NCBI GenBank assembly: GCA_965649825.1
Contig: OZ287695.1
Span: 2,108,001 to 2,172,000, forward strand
Length of the DNA: 64,000 bases
Direction of reading: 5' to 3'
DNA from: Penicillus capitatus
Lineage: Eukaryota > Chlorophyta
The position numbers and the translations under genes were made by a program. Within the stretch, counting starts at the first letter, position 1; every line of letters starts with the position of its first letter. Below are positions 34,201 through 43,045 of the stretch, piece after piece. Under the pieces are notes generated by a model. The model did no database searches, was not told where the DNA came from, and worked only from the letters and a program-made list of their open reading frames with translations.

Positions 34201-37179
34201 CTCTTCTCAAAGCGATGGGCGTTTTCTCGATCGCTGTTTTCGTTGAGCGTCAGCAAAGCCTCCGGAAAATAGTGCGTGCCGACGGCGTTCTCAATCTTCA
34301 GCTCTTTGTCGATCCATTCGTGGATCTGGACTTCGGGATGGGTGATTTCGATCGCCTTTTTGATATGGTCTCTGGCACGTTGATACATTTTGTCGTCCTG
34401 AACGAAGATGGCGAAGCGCACGGCGACTTCGACCTTCTCCGATTCGTCCTCGTCGAGAAATGGAAGCTCTTCTTGACTGGCATCCACATCGACTTGCTTC
34501 ATGATATCCAGCATCTCCTGCAGTTCTGCTTCTGAGATTCCGTTCGCCTGTGGCCCTGCCTCCTCTTTCTGAATGATCCTCCTTCCGGTATCTTCCTCCA
34601 GATCCAGTGGCACCTTGCTGTGGGATGTCATCTGATCGAAATGATACCTGTTCTTCATCATCAGCTGGATCACATCGGCCTGTGTCTGCATACAGCTCAG
34701 GTATAACTGCTGCCTGTTCTTCTCGGCCTCGCTCTTGCATATGATATAGAATTTGCCATCGGCTGCTCGACAGGCGCGTCCTCGACTCTGAATAAACTGC
34801 CGCAGGTTTTCAGGCGCTTTCATACGGAGCACCATATTGCAGGAAGGCACATCGAGACCTTCTTCCAGAATGGTCGTGGTGACCAGCAGTTTCGTCTGCC
34901 CACGTCTGAAATCGTTCAGAATCTCTTGTTGCTCTTCGAGGCTCAGTCCATCCCCACAAATACCTCTGCCCACAATGACTTGAGGATTGAGCGCCGTCTG
35001 GATAAGATTCAGCTGCGCAAAACAGCTACAGAGTTTGCGTGCCGTTCGACGCATATCCACGAACACCAGAATCCGCGTATCTTTCCTGTGCTCTTCATAG
35101 TGCTCTTGGATCATTTCGATCATTCTCTTGCACTTGTTGGAAAGGAGATGGTGTTTATAGACATCGCTTTTGGACTCCCGTTGGACCTTCTGAAAAAGAC
35201 TCGCGTAGAGAGGCTGACCGTCAAAACTCTTCTTGTAACTAAACACACAAAACGTGTTGCCATGTAGAAGTGATCTTGTCTCGTAGAGGATGGTATGTAC
35301 CCATACAGAGCTTCTTTCTTTCTTTGCTCCTGTCCTGGTGCCGGATCTTCAATACTGTAGAACACCTTCTTCAGCTGTTGCATCGCCACGTCATGACCGA
35401 TCACATTGTTGACCTCATGAACTGCCAAGATCTGATTCATGTGATCTCTCATCGCATAGCTACGCAAAGAGAGAGCATCCATCGCTCATGGCCCTGACTG
35501 TTGTCAGAGACGCACATACCCATAGTAGATATCCTCTGTGCGGCTACGGAATCGCTCCTTGTCGCGAGCTTCGTCCAACTGACCTTCAATTTTTCTCAGT
35601 TTTCCACGAAGTTTGTTGGTATCGACCTCGCGATCGTCTCCCGTCAAGAGACCCTCCAACGAACCAAACAGCGGGGCAATATCTATCAGACGATGCTGTG
35701 TCGCTCGAGTCACTTCACGCATGTAGTCATCCAACTGTTGCTTGAACTCAAACTCTTTCTGACCAGGATCGACAATGAACGCCCAATCATGCGTATGTCG
35801 CATGCCGTTGTCATACGGATCGTTTTTGCAAGGGAAGCAAGGATGGCAATGTAGCCGCATACCCATCTCCCTAATGTCTTTCTCAACTGACTGCGCTGTT
35901 GCCGTGCTCTCTGCATTGTCCAGAGGAGATGCCGTCATTCCCATGATTAGAGGTCTCGAGGACAGCTGGACATTTTTATCGAGCACTCGGCCAAGGAGCT
36001 CTGCATAGGGACTGTCTCCCTTTGTCTCGTGCGCTTCGTCCAAAACCAAACAGCAAAGATCCTCGACCCTTACCGTGCTGATCTCCATCATTGCGTTCAT
36101 ACAGGCGCACGTACTGACTAGTATATCGTACTGAAATTCGCCAATGATCTGCACCGAGTGTGTCAGGTCGCTTGGAAAACAGTCATTGCGAGAGATCGCA
36201 CTTTGAGATTCTTCCTTCTCTGGTCCGGATGCATCTGGCCGAAGACGGTGACGACTTTGGCAGCAGAGAGTTCGGTCTTGAGGACATGGGATTGCTGCCC
36301 GACGAGATGATTGGTGTTGACCACAAAGGCTGCCACTTTGTGTGGATTGATATGTAGCATCGCTCTCAAGACGCCAGCCGCCACCAGTGTCTTGCCTGAT
36401 CCTGTTGGCAGACATAGCAGACTGTTCTGCTTGAGGCAGAAAGTCAACATCTCCATCTGCAAGACGCCATCTCACACAAATGCGAGCGTCACCTGTCACA
36501 TCACAGACTTGATAATTGCGCATCTTCGTTGCTGTGAGATGCTTCAATGTGTCATCGGATGTCCTGTCGACATCGACGAGAAACGTTGGATGAATAGGTC
36601 GACCATCACGGCTGTAAAACTTCCGGCCTGCCTAAACGTCACATCACTGGCTCTAAATGATCATTCGCATGCCATGACAGACAGACCCGTCTCAAAAAGT
36701 CCTTCTGCGAGATACGGGATACACCACATTCTACCAGTGCCGGCAGCACTTCTTTCCACTTGTCCTCGTATCTCTCCAGGCCATTCGGAAACTCGAACAC
36801 GACGTATTTTGGACGGATCTCGTCGTAAGCATTGGCCGTGATGGTATCCGCTAGACAGACGCCGATCTTTCCTTCGCAGTTCCTGACGACGCGCATTGGC
36901 ATCTGACGTTTAGTAGGAGCGAGCATACCTGCAGTGTAGCTTCCAACCAAAATCGCCCTTTCCCGTTTCGTGGTTTTCGCGTCGTTCGGTCGTTTTGCTC
37001 CGCTTGAGTGCGATCTGTATTGGCAAGAGGCATCAATCAGGCTTTGCAAAAAGACGTCTCGATGTTGAGGGCACTTCGGGAACGACGACGAGTTTGTTTT
37101 CGTTTCCCAAAATCGCGAGCTGCTCAAACGTGTACAGCTCTGCGCGACACTGGCGACATTTGATCTTGCCAGGCGACAT
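28214..37179 (-). CDS. Dicer/RIG-I-like helicase fused to a cellular RNA-dependent RNA polymerase
   Basis: One gene of about 15 short introns and roughly 2,700 residues. (1) N-terminus from ATG 37177-37179: MSPGKIKCRQCRAELY, then a second Cys pair in RNCEGKIGVC, possibly an RLR-type zinc domain. (2) SF2 helicase: MRNYQ joined to MEMLTFCLKQNSLLCL, Walker A PTGSGKT (about 36400), DEAH in LVLDEAHE (about 36040), motif III GMTASPL, then motifs IV-VI ILVFVDMRRTA, TTTILEEGLDVPS and QSRGRACR (about 34.8-35.1 kb). (3) RdRP: the same 684-codon open frame (33192-35246) runs from helicase motif IV into the RdRP N-terminal region (YMKRIIITPTSLRFYEPDL), so the fusion does not rest on splicing. Then NRIVREYNAE, the FSDGVGLIS block, KNPCIHPGDV, CVVFPQKGPRPHPNELSGSD and the catalytic DLDGD (31740-31754). 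(4) About 800 unassigned C-terminal residues with a KH-like segment. It would make dsRNA from single-stranded RNA for silencing, using the helicase for RNA engagement or translocation. Dictyostelium RrpA/RrpB have a comparable helicase-RdRP order. No RNase III domain is seen. Confidence 0.93.
36903..36928 (-). other. 26-nt intron in the helicase-RdRP gene
   Basis: GTATGC...CTACTAAAC...CAG. Removing it joins LEATLQ to MPMRVVRN in frame. It has GT, a CTAAC-like branch site and AG within 26 nt. Confidence 0.6.
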
Positions 37180-37651
37180 GAGTGAAGCGACACAGACGAA
37201 GACGAACGCACAAACACCTTAAGACACTCAAGAGGTGTCGCTGTCACGGTACAGTACCAAGCGGATGCCGGACAAAAGAACGGCCGCCTGTTCAATCGCT
37301 GATGGCGACCCTGTCCCATCGCCCTCTCGCTGGACAAGCGACCATCCACCAACCTCGCAGCGTCAACGGACGGAGAGACCGGTCGCATTGCGAGGATCAG
37401 GAATGAATTGCACACGTCCGATGTTACACTTCGTTCGATGGAGTGATGATGTGACACATCACACTATGCCATTTTCTTCAGCGACAAGTGACATCGACCA
37501 TCGCCTTTGCCTAGCCACTGATCTCGGCGATACGTCACTCGATGATATTCCATGCCTTCAAACCTTGACAGAGATTTTCGCCGTGACCTCGATGCAAAGA
37601 GTGAGATAACGTGTTACCATGATTTATCTTGGGAGCAGCAACATACTGCTG
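37180..37651. other. Upstream region of the helicase-RdRP gene
   Basis: About 470 nt between two minus-strand genes. It contains the small palindrome GATGTGACACATC near 37450, a variant of the recurrent TGATGTGAC motif. No TATA box is obvious. A 5' UTR intron is possible. Confidence 0.4.
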
Positions 37652-38454
37652 TCAGGGATGGGACGCCCTCTTCTTCAAAAACGTCTTGATATAGACACGT
37701 TCGAACCTCCAACGTACAGCAGCTAGAGAACGGTCACTCATTTGCTGTCAGGCGAAAGAGTGAGACAGAAACGCACTTTTTATCCGTTGAGATATGAGAT
37801 GTCCAGGCAGCGCCCATGTCCATCTGTAGACTGCGCATCATACGACTCTGCATCACACACAAGTGAGAATGACACCATTCCGTATCGCCTGTTGTTGTCA
37901 CCAGCACAAGGAAGGGACTGGTGCCGAGAAGTCTGTGTCGAATATACAGTGTCGAGTGCAAGAGGATTCTACGCAACATCCGTACAGCGTTTCTCACTCT
38001 TTTGAAAGAGTGACCTGAGCAAAGGAGCACCCGAAGATCCCATCTGTCCAGACAGGATCTTTAAGACACTCTAGCGCGATCGCAACATTCCATATGACTC
38101 GCAGAAAAGTGTGAGAAAACCTGTTCATTCTTGATCCAAGGGAACAGCACTTTGTAACTCGCCATCACCAAACATGCCATCTACAACATTCCTGACGCGA
38201 TTCTCACTCTTTATCGTCTCACACTTGAAGGTGTGTCTGCGAAGGTCCATCTCGGATGCGATGTGCATGTCGTATGTGATAGTCCTGGTAAGCTTTCTCA
38301 ATGTATAGGTGAATGCGCTCCGTCTGATCTTGCAGTACATGATACTCACTGTCACACTTTTCCATCATCTCACTCTTTATTTCAGCAGATCGCCAACTTG
38401 CATCGCGACCGGATACCTCGAATCCACCAGCGTCGATTCTGTCTCTGCAGCCAT
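37652..38454 (-). CDS. Conserved-looking small protein of unknown function, seven exons
   Basis: Seven exons join in phase to 166 aa: 38417-38454, 38225-38348, 38121-38180, 38015-38070, 37902-37968, 37777-37847 and 37652-37736. All six introns (40-68 nt) are GT-AG. The protein runs [17 protein letters not shown], then [72 protein letters not shown] and [15 protein letters not shown]. The pattern of a His/Arg-rich helix, a MACLVMASY helix and a final aromatic-basic helix faintly recalls bacterial/algal L-2-amino-thiazoline-4-carboxylic acid hydrolase-like proteins, but I would not assign that. Every intron carries the TCTCACTCTTT/AAAGAGTGAGA-type motif or a close variant. Confidence 0.7.
37994..38013. 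repeat. Perfect 9-bp inverted repeat within an intron
   Basis: TCACTCTTT-TG-AAAGAGTGA at the 5' end of the intron at 37969-38014. In the RNA it could form a 9-bp hairpin immediately after the 5' splice site. Confidence 0.75.
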
Positions 38455-38706
38455 GGTCGCAACTTTGGGAAATACAGATCCAGCCAGTGCGACGACGCTT
38501 CATCTGTCGAACGGCCGTTTCCTGACGCCGATGACGGTATACATCGCAGTGCCGTATGGCAGCGCGCATCTCTGTCGGCAGGTCGACGATGGGAGAAACG
38601 CAGATGTCGCCATGCCCCACGGATCATCATCATTTGCCAAGATCTGTTGCGTTTTGCACGTCGAGTTGATTCGTCTCTGCATCCAACCCTCGTCGCTACC
38701 ATCCTC

Positions 38707-39471
38707 ATGGCGCAGCTTCTCACGTCGTCTTTTTCTTGTGCCGGTCGTCGCGTCGCGACGTCGTCTCTCAAGACAACCCACAACTACCGCCGCTCGGCAT
38801 TCAACGGCAAGGCCCTGCGCAGTACATCCCTCCTCCGACGCGCCGCCGAACGCGGTCGGCTCTCCGTCAATGCCGGGTGCGGGGAGCATTCGCCTCAAGT
38901 GGGAAACGTTGCGCCAGATTTCGCCGCCCAGGCTGTCTTCGATCAAGAATTCGTCGAGACGACACTCTCTCAGTACCGCGGAAAATACGTCGTTCTCTTC
39001 TTCTACCCTCTGGATTTCACCTTCGTCTGTCCGACTGAGATCACTGCCTTCTCAGATCGCTACTCAGAATTCTCTGCCCTCAATGCCGAAGTCCTGGGCG
39101 TCTCTGTCGATTCACAGTTCAGCCATCTGGCTTGGATCCAGACAGATCGCAAAGAAGGGGGTTTGGGCGATTTGGCGTATCCCTTGGTGGCCGATCTCAC
39201 CAAAGAGATTTCCAAATCCTACCAAGTCCTAACCGAAGAAGGCGTTGCCCTCCGTGGCCTCTTCATCATCGACAAAGAAGGCATCGTTCAGCATGCCACC
39301 ATTAACAACCTTGCATTCGGTCGCAGTGTGGACGAGACCTTACGTACACTCCAGGCCATTCAATACGTACAAGAGAATCCAGACGAAGTGTGCCCGGCTG
39401 GATGGAAACCGGGTGACAAGACAATGAAACCGACGCCGAAGGAATCGAAAGAGTTCTTTGCTGCTGTGTAG
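38707..39471 (+). CDS. PRX/BAS1: Plastid-type 2-Cys peroxiredoxin
   Basis: 254 aa, single exon. It reduces peroxides with thioredoxin or NTRC as donor. The N-terminus from ATG 38707 ([20 protein letters not shown] and about 40 further Ser/Arg-rich residues) looks like a plastid transit peptide; the mature part starts near [14 protein letters not shown]. The peroxidatic Cys is in [13 protein letters not shown] and the resolving Cys in [34 protein letters not shown] contains the GGLG motif, but the C-terminus ends FFAAV and not the eukaryotic YF motif, as is common in cyanobacterial and plastid forms. The frame is open up to 38233, but that extension lacks resemblance. Ends 61 nt before the exchanger start on the same strand. 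Confidence 0.93.
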   Translation: MAQLLTSSFSCAGRRVATSSLKTTHNYRRSAFNGKALRSTSLLRRAAERGRLSVNAGCGEHSPQVGNVAPDFAAQAVFDQEFVETTLSQYRGKYVVLFFYPLDFTFVCPTEITAFSDRYSEFSALNAEVLGVSVDSQFSHLAWIQTDRKEGGLGDLAYPLVADLTKEISKSYQVLTEEGVALRGLFIIDKEGIVQHATINNLAFGRSVDETLRTLQAIQYVQENPDEVCPAGWKPGDKTMKPTPKESKEFFAAV

Positions 39472-39532
39472 AGGGAACGGTGATTTTTGTAAGATCCGTC
39501 GATTGTGTCGTACCGTTTCGTTGGAAGGCACT

Positions 39533-41736
39533 ATGAGGCGTTTACTTGTATACGGCACGTTGCTCATGGCCTCGCTCTGTACGGCCTCGTCTCCCGAAGA
39601 CGAACCGTCCGTCGCGAAGCGGTGCGAAGACATTGGCAAAGCGCCAAGAGCGGAGCGATGTCGTTTGGTCCGCAGTCTCTGCTCAGAGGAGAGTCGCAAA
39701 GGGACACTGTCACTGGACTATCTCTCAGCTTACTACTGTCACATCGATGGAAATGGCTACCGTGTGCAATTGCTGTTCTGGACGATGCTGTGTTTTGTGG
39801 GAGCCATCCTGTTTTCTCTCCTGGGCGATACGGCTGAGAAATATTTTAGCCCTGCGCTGACGCAGATTTGCCAACAGGTGCCTAAGATGCGACCGAGATT
39901 TGCAGGAGTGACCGTTCTGGCATTTGCAAATGGCGCTCCGGATCTTTCTGCGACGATCAATGCGATCAAAACGTGCAAATTTAATCTTTCCTTGGGAGCG
40001 CTGACGGGTGCTGGCATGTTTGTCAACTGTTTTGTGGCGGGATGGATTATTCTGATCTCAGGAGGGGCCAGATGTCGAGGGGCAACGATCCGCGATGTGA
40101 CCACGTATTTTCTGACGATCTTTGGTGTCTTGATGGCATTGCTGGTGCATCGCATGGGCATTACGGTCATCGTCTTGGCCTTTCTCCTTTACGGTGGCTT
40201 TGTTGCCATTGTCTTCGGTGCCGATGAATGGCACGAACAGGGACGCCCCGATTTCTGGTCCAAGCCCATCGGCCGCATCGCCTCCAGTTTTCGATACGGT
40301 GAAACGATGGAGGATGCATGGATGACATCGACGACAGGACCTGTCTGGGCGACCTTCGATGACGACGGCGAGCAGCCCTCTGCCATCGCTTCCGAACAAT
40401 TGCTGTTGACAGCGACCCGTGATGAGGAAGAACTCATGAGACGACATCTGCCGACCGTATGGGCACAGCTCTCACCCAAGGAGTATCGTCAACAGGCTCT
40501 GGCCGAGATGGCGGGATCGGATGACGATCTGTACGACTACCCACTTGATGACAGACTGATGGCGGAAGCCACGTCAGAAGGGCCTTCTCAGATGGAGAAC
40601 CTTCCAGATGATTCATCTCCTCAGCCTCTTGGCGCCGACGTCATGCCTTTTGAAACGGAACACCCTTCGGAGACCGTACCATGCACAGGAGGTGCGTCAG
40701 GCGATCATCTGTCGCTGTCACAGACAGCGTGTGCGCACAGGTGTGTTTGCACAGTATCCATGGCTTATGCCTATGTGGGCGACGCTTTTGATGGACGACA
40801 AGCCGGACAGGGATAGCATGATTTTGACAAAGATCATTCTGGCAGTGCGTCTGCCGTTCCTGACATTGCAACGGGCAACGATTCCTCTGACCAGTCAAGA
40901 ACACTTTTCCAATTTCTGGCTTGTCACCTCCATTGCCCTATCACCCTTCATAGTCCTCATTTACTTTAACTTCTCTGGCTGGCTCAGCTTCTTCCTGGCT
41001 ACTCTCCTGGGAATAGTCCTCGCTGGAGCCATCTACTTTGCCACGAAAGGTGATTGCTCTTTCCTGTGTGGATCGATGAGGTCTCCCTAAATGTGTAGGA
41101 TCGTCCAGACCACCTGTCTGGTCATTTGGGACGTCGTGGCCAATAGGCGCCTCGCTGATTGCCCTGTACGGATTGGCAATTGGTATCTTTTGGATCGATA
41201 TCCTCGCGGGAGAGCTCGTCGATCTGCTGTACTGTGCCGGAACCGTGACCGGAATACCGGAAGCCGTATTGGGACTGACGGTCCTGGCATGGGGCAATTC
41301 GATTGGAGACTTCTTTACGAACAAAACCATCGCCAAAGCCGGCAAAGGAAACATGGCATTGACTGCCTGCTATGCCGGACCCGTCTTTAACATGCTGATG
41401 GGACTGGGACTGGGTTTCATCTCATTCTTTGCCACACAGCATCGGTCCTCCGCCTCCCTTCATGCCGGACCCCAAGTCACACATTTCTCATACTTCTCAC
41501 AAAGTGTGAGCGGCTTTCTGTATGACTAGGTGATTCTGGGCTGTATCTGTCTGCTCCTTCATGCAGCCGCCGTGGTCATCATCGGCATTCGAAAAGGATT
41601 CCGACTTCCCAGCCGTTTCGGATATTTCTCTATGGGTGTTTATCTTGTGTACTTATGCCTTGCTGTTTCGCTTCAGTTCCTCATCGGAGAGCGAGAAAAC
41701 GATGATGCCGCTCAATGCTCGGATCTTTCATCCTAA
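39533..41736 (+). CDS. NCLX-like: Cation/Ca2+ exchanger of the NCLX/CCX (SLC8B1) type
   Basis: Multi-pass membrane exchanger with a signal-like start (MRRLLVYGTLLMASLCTASS) and a Cys-rich extracellular N-terminus. Alpha-1 repeat: GVTVLAFANGAPDLSATINA. Alpha-2 repeat: GLTVLAWGNSIGDFF and GPVFNMLMGLGLGF, the NCLX/CCX signature. Between them lies a long acidic loop (about 40240-40680). Introns: about 40692-40740 (GTGCGTCAGG...GCACAG), 41050-41099 (GTGATTGCTC...GTGTAG), and 41476-41529 (GTCACACATT...GACTAG), which holds the hairpin CTCACA-AAG-TGTGAG. The TAA overlaps the ATG of the next gene (TAATG). Membrane location (mitochondrial, vacuolar or plasma) cannot be decided. Confidence 0.9.
41496..41510. 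repeat. Perfect 6-bp intronic hairpin
   Basis: CTCACA-AAG-TGTGAG lies in the last intron of the NCLX-like gene. Confidence 0.65.
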
Positions 41737-42577
41737 TGCTTCTGTCAACCGTCTCTTCGAAGCATCCGCCTTCAGCGATCCGAACGGGTCGCCGCGCCTT
41801 CGCGTCTGTCCGAGCCGCCAACGATGTGCGTCCTTTGGAAGAGATGAAGATCCTGGTCGCCGGATCGACGGGCGGTACCGGAACCGAGGTTGTCAAACAA
41901 CTCGTCGAGAGAAACGCCGCCGTCACAGCCATTGTGCGAGACGCGGAAAAGGCAAAAGAGATTCTGCCCACTGGTGCCGAAATCGTGCAAGGAAACGTGC
42001 TCGATACGACGCTCGTCGAGAGGGCCATGACTGGGAAGGATGCCGTTGTCTGCGCACTGGGTCCAAAGAATCTCCTCAATCCCCTCGAGCCGTATCTCGT
42101 CGATGACCAAGGTCACACTTTCACGCATTCTCTGTGCAATGAGAGAGAAAAGATGTCGTCTTTCTAGGCGCCGGGAATCTGATCTCGGCTGCCGAACAGG
42201 CTAATGTGCGCAAATTCGTGCTGGTCTCATCGATCGGCACAGATATCACTAATCCTCTGTTTCGTTACGCCTTCTGGGGTATTCTCTTTTTCAAAAAACG
42301 GGGAGAGGAGCGTTTGCAGCGATCGAAGCTCGATTACACGATTGTGCGACCCGCTGGTCTACGCGATGTGCCGAAGGAAGGACTGGAAAATGCCAACCTG
42401 GTCATGTCCCGAGCAGGGGAACGTGGTTGGTCGGGTTCCATCTTGAGAGCCGACGTCGCGCGTTGCTGTATTGCATCATTGACAGAACCGGCCGCCACCA
42501 ACAAAACCGTCGAGATCTTGGCGGAGGCGGGCGCACCGTCGCTCAGTTGGAAAGAACTTTTCGAGAGCATCGCCTAA
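41736..42577 (+). CDS. Plastid NAD(P)-binding SDR, TIC62/HCF173-like
   Basis: Atypical short-chain dehydrogenase of the NmrA/TIC62 group. MKILVAGSTGGTGTEVV is the Rossmann dinucleotide-binding loop (GxxGxxG type), followed by ERNAAVTAIVRD, VQGNVLD, KDAVVCALG, KFVLVSSIGTD and the substrate-side YTIVRPAGL. The N-terminus from ATG 41736 (MLLSTVSSKHPPSAIRTGRRAFASVRAA) looks like a transit peptide; ATG 41715 in the same frame would overlap the exchanger more. A very short intron, 42112-42143 (32 nt, GTCACACTTT...ATGAG), restores DDQERKDVVFLGAGN. Plant relatives act in PSII biogenesis or at the TIC translocon; the precise role here is inferred. Confidence 0.82.
42112..42143 (+). other. 32-nt intron beginning GTCACACTTTC
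   Basis: Its removal restores the conserved KDVVFLGAGN segment in frame. Neither the 34- nor the 36-nt alternative acceptor keeps frame. Confidence 0.65.
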
Positions 42578-42886
42578 TGCACGGTTCTGCTTGTTCTGTG
42601 ACTTTTCTGAGCTTTGGTCTCTGTTTTCTTCCGAGCCAACCATGTCAACCGTCCGTACCGGTGATCCGAATGATCTCAGCCGCCACCATGTCGCATTTGG
42701 CACAAACGCAGGGGGCGCTGCCAAAGATGACGCCAGGTGTCTGGGAAGATACACGAGCTTCTCCCGAGGCGTTTTCCGCTTCGGAGGTCGCCTTTCCCGT
42801 TACGTCGTGTCGCATTTCGTCAGGGTCCGTCGCGTCGGTTGGGTTTCCTGAAGCGACTCTTCGTCATCAGACTGTACGACATCGGG

Positions 42887-42893
42887 TATAAAA
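42887..42893 (+). promoter_or_regulatory. TATA box of the PEP carboxykinase gene
   Basis: GGGTATAAAAGCGCG lies about 150 nt before the PEPCK ATG, consistent with a 5' leader of about 120 nt. The preceding 42578-42880 interval holds no recognisable gene and is presumably the promoter. Confidence 0.65.
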
Positions 42894-43045
42894 GCGCGTC
42901 GAGATTCTTCTCGCCACGATCGAGTTTCTCGACGACGACGACAACGAAACGTTCTTGAATACAGTTCCAAGAGTTTCTTTCGCCACGTTCTGACTTTTGT
43001 TGCTGCGTCCTTTGCTTCGACCTTAACTTAAGCCTCTTAAAAACG

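Noticed and set aside
33435-34535. 366-codon plus-strand ORF
   Set aside because: Exactly antisense to the helicase/RdRP exon, no family resemblance; a shadow of codon bias.
28214-37179. Integrated RNA-virus polymerase as an explanation of the RdRP
   Set aside because: The DLDGD motif, FSDGVG and PQKGPRPHPNE blocks are those of the cellular silencing RdRP family, not viral palm-domain (GDD) polymerases; the gene is intron-rich.
36462-37457. 272-codon minus-strand ORF as a single exon upstream of the helicase
   Set aside because: Only its last part is in the conserved frame; the rest is crossed by two small introns that give a better N-terminus starting at 37179.
38233-38706. In-frame N-terminal extension of the peroxiredoxin
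   Set aside because: No resemblance and overlaps the minus-strand seven-exon gene; ATG 38707 gives a normal transit peptide.
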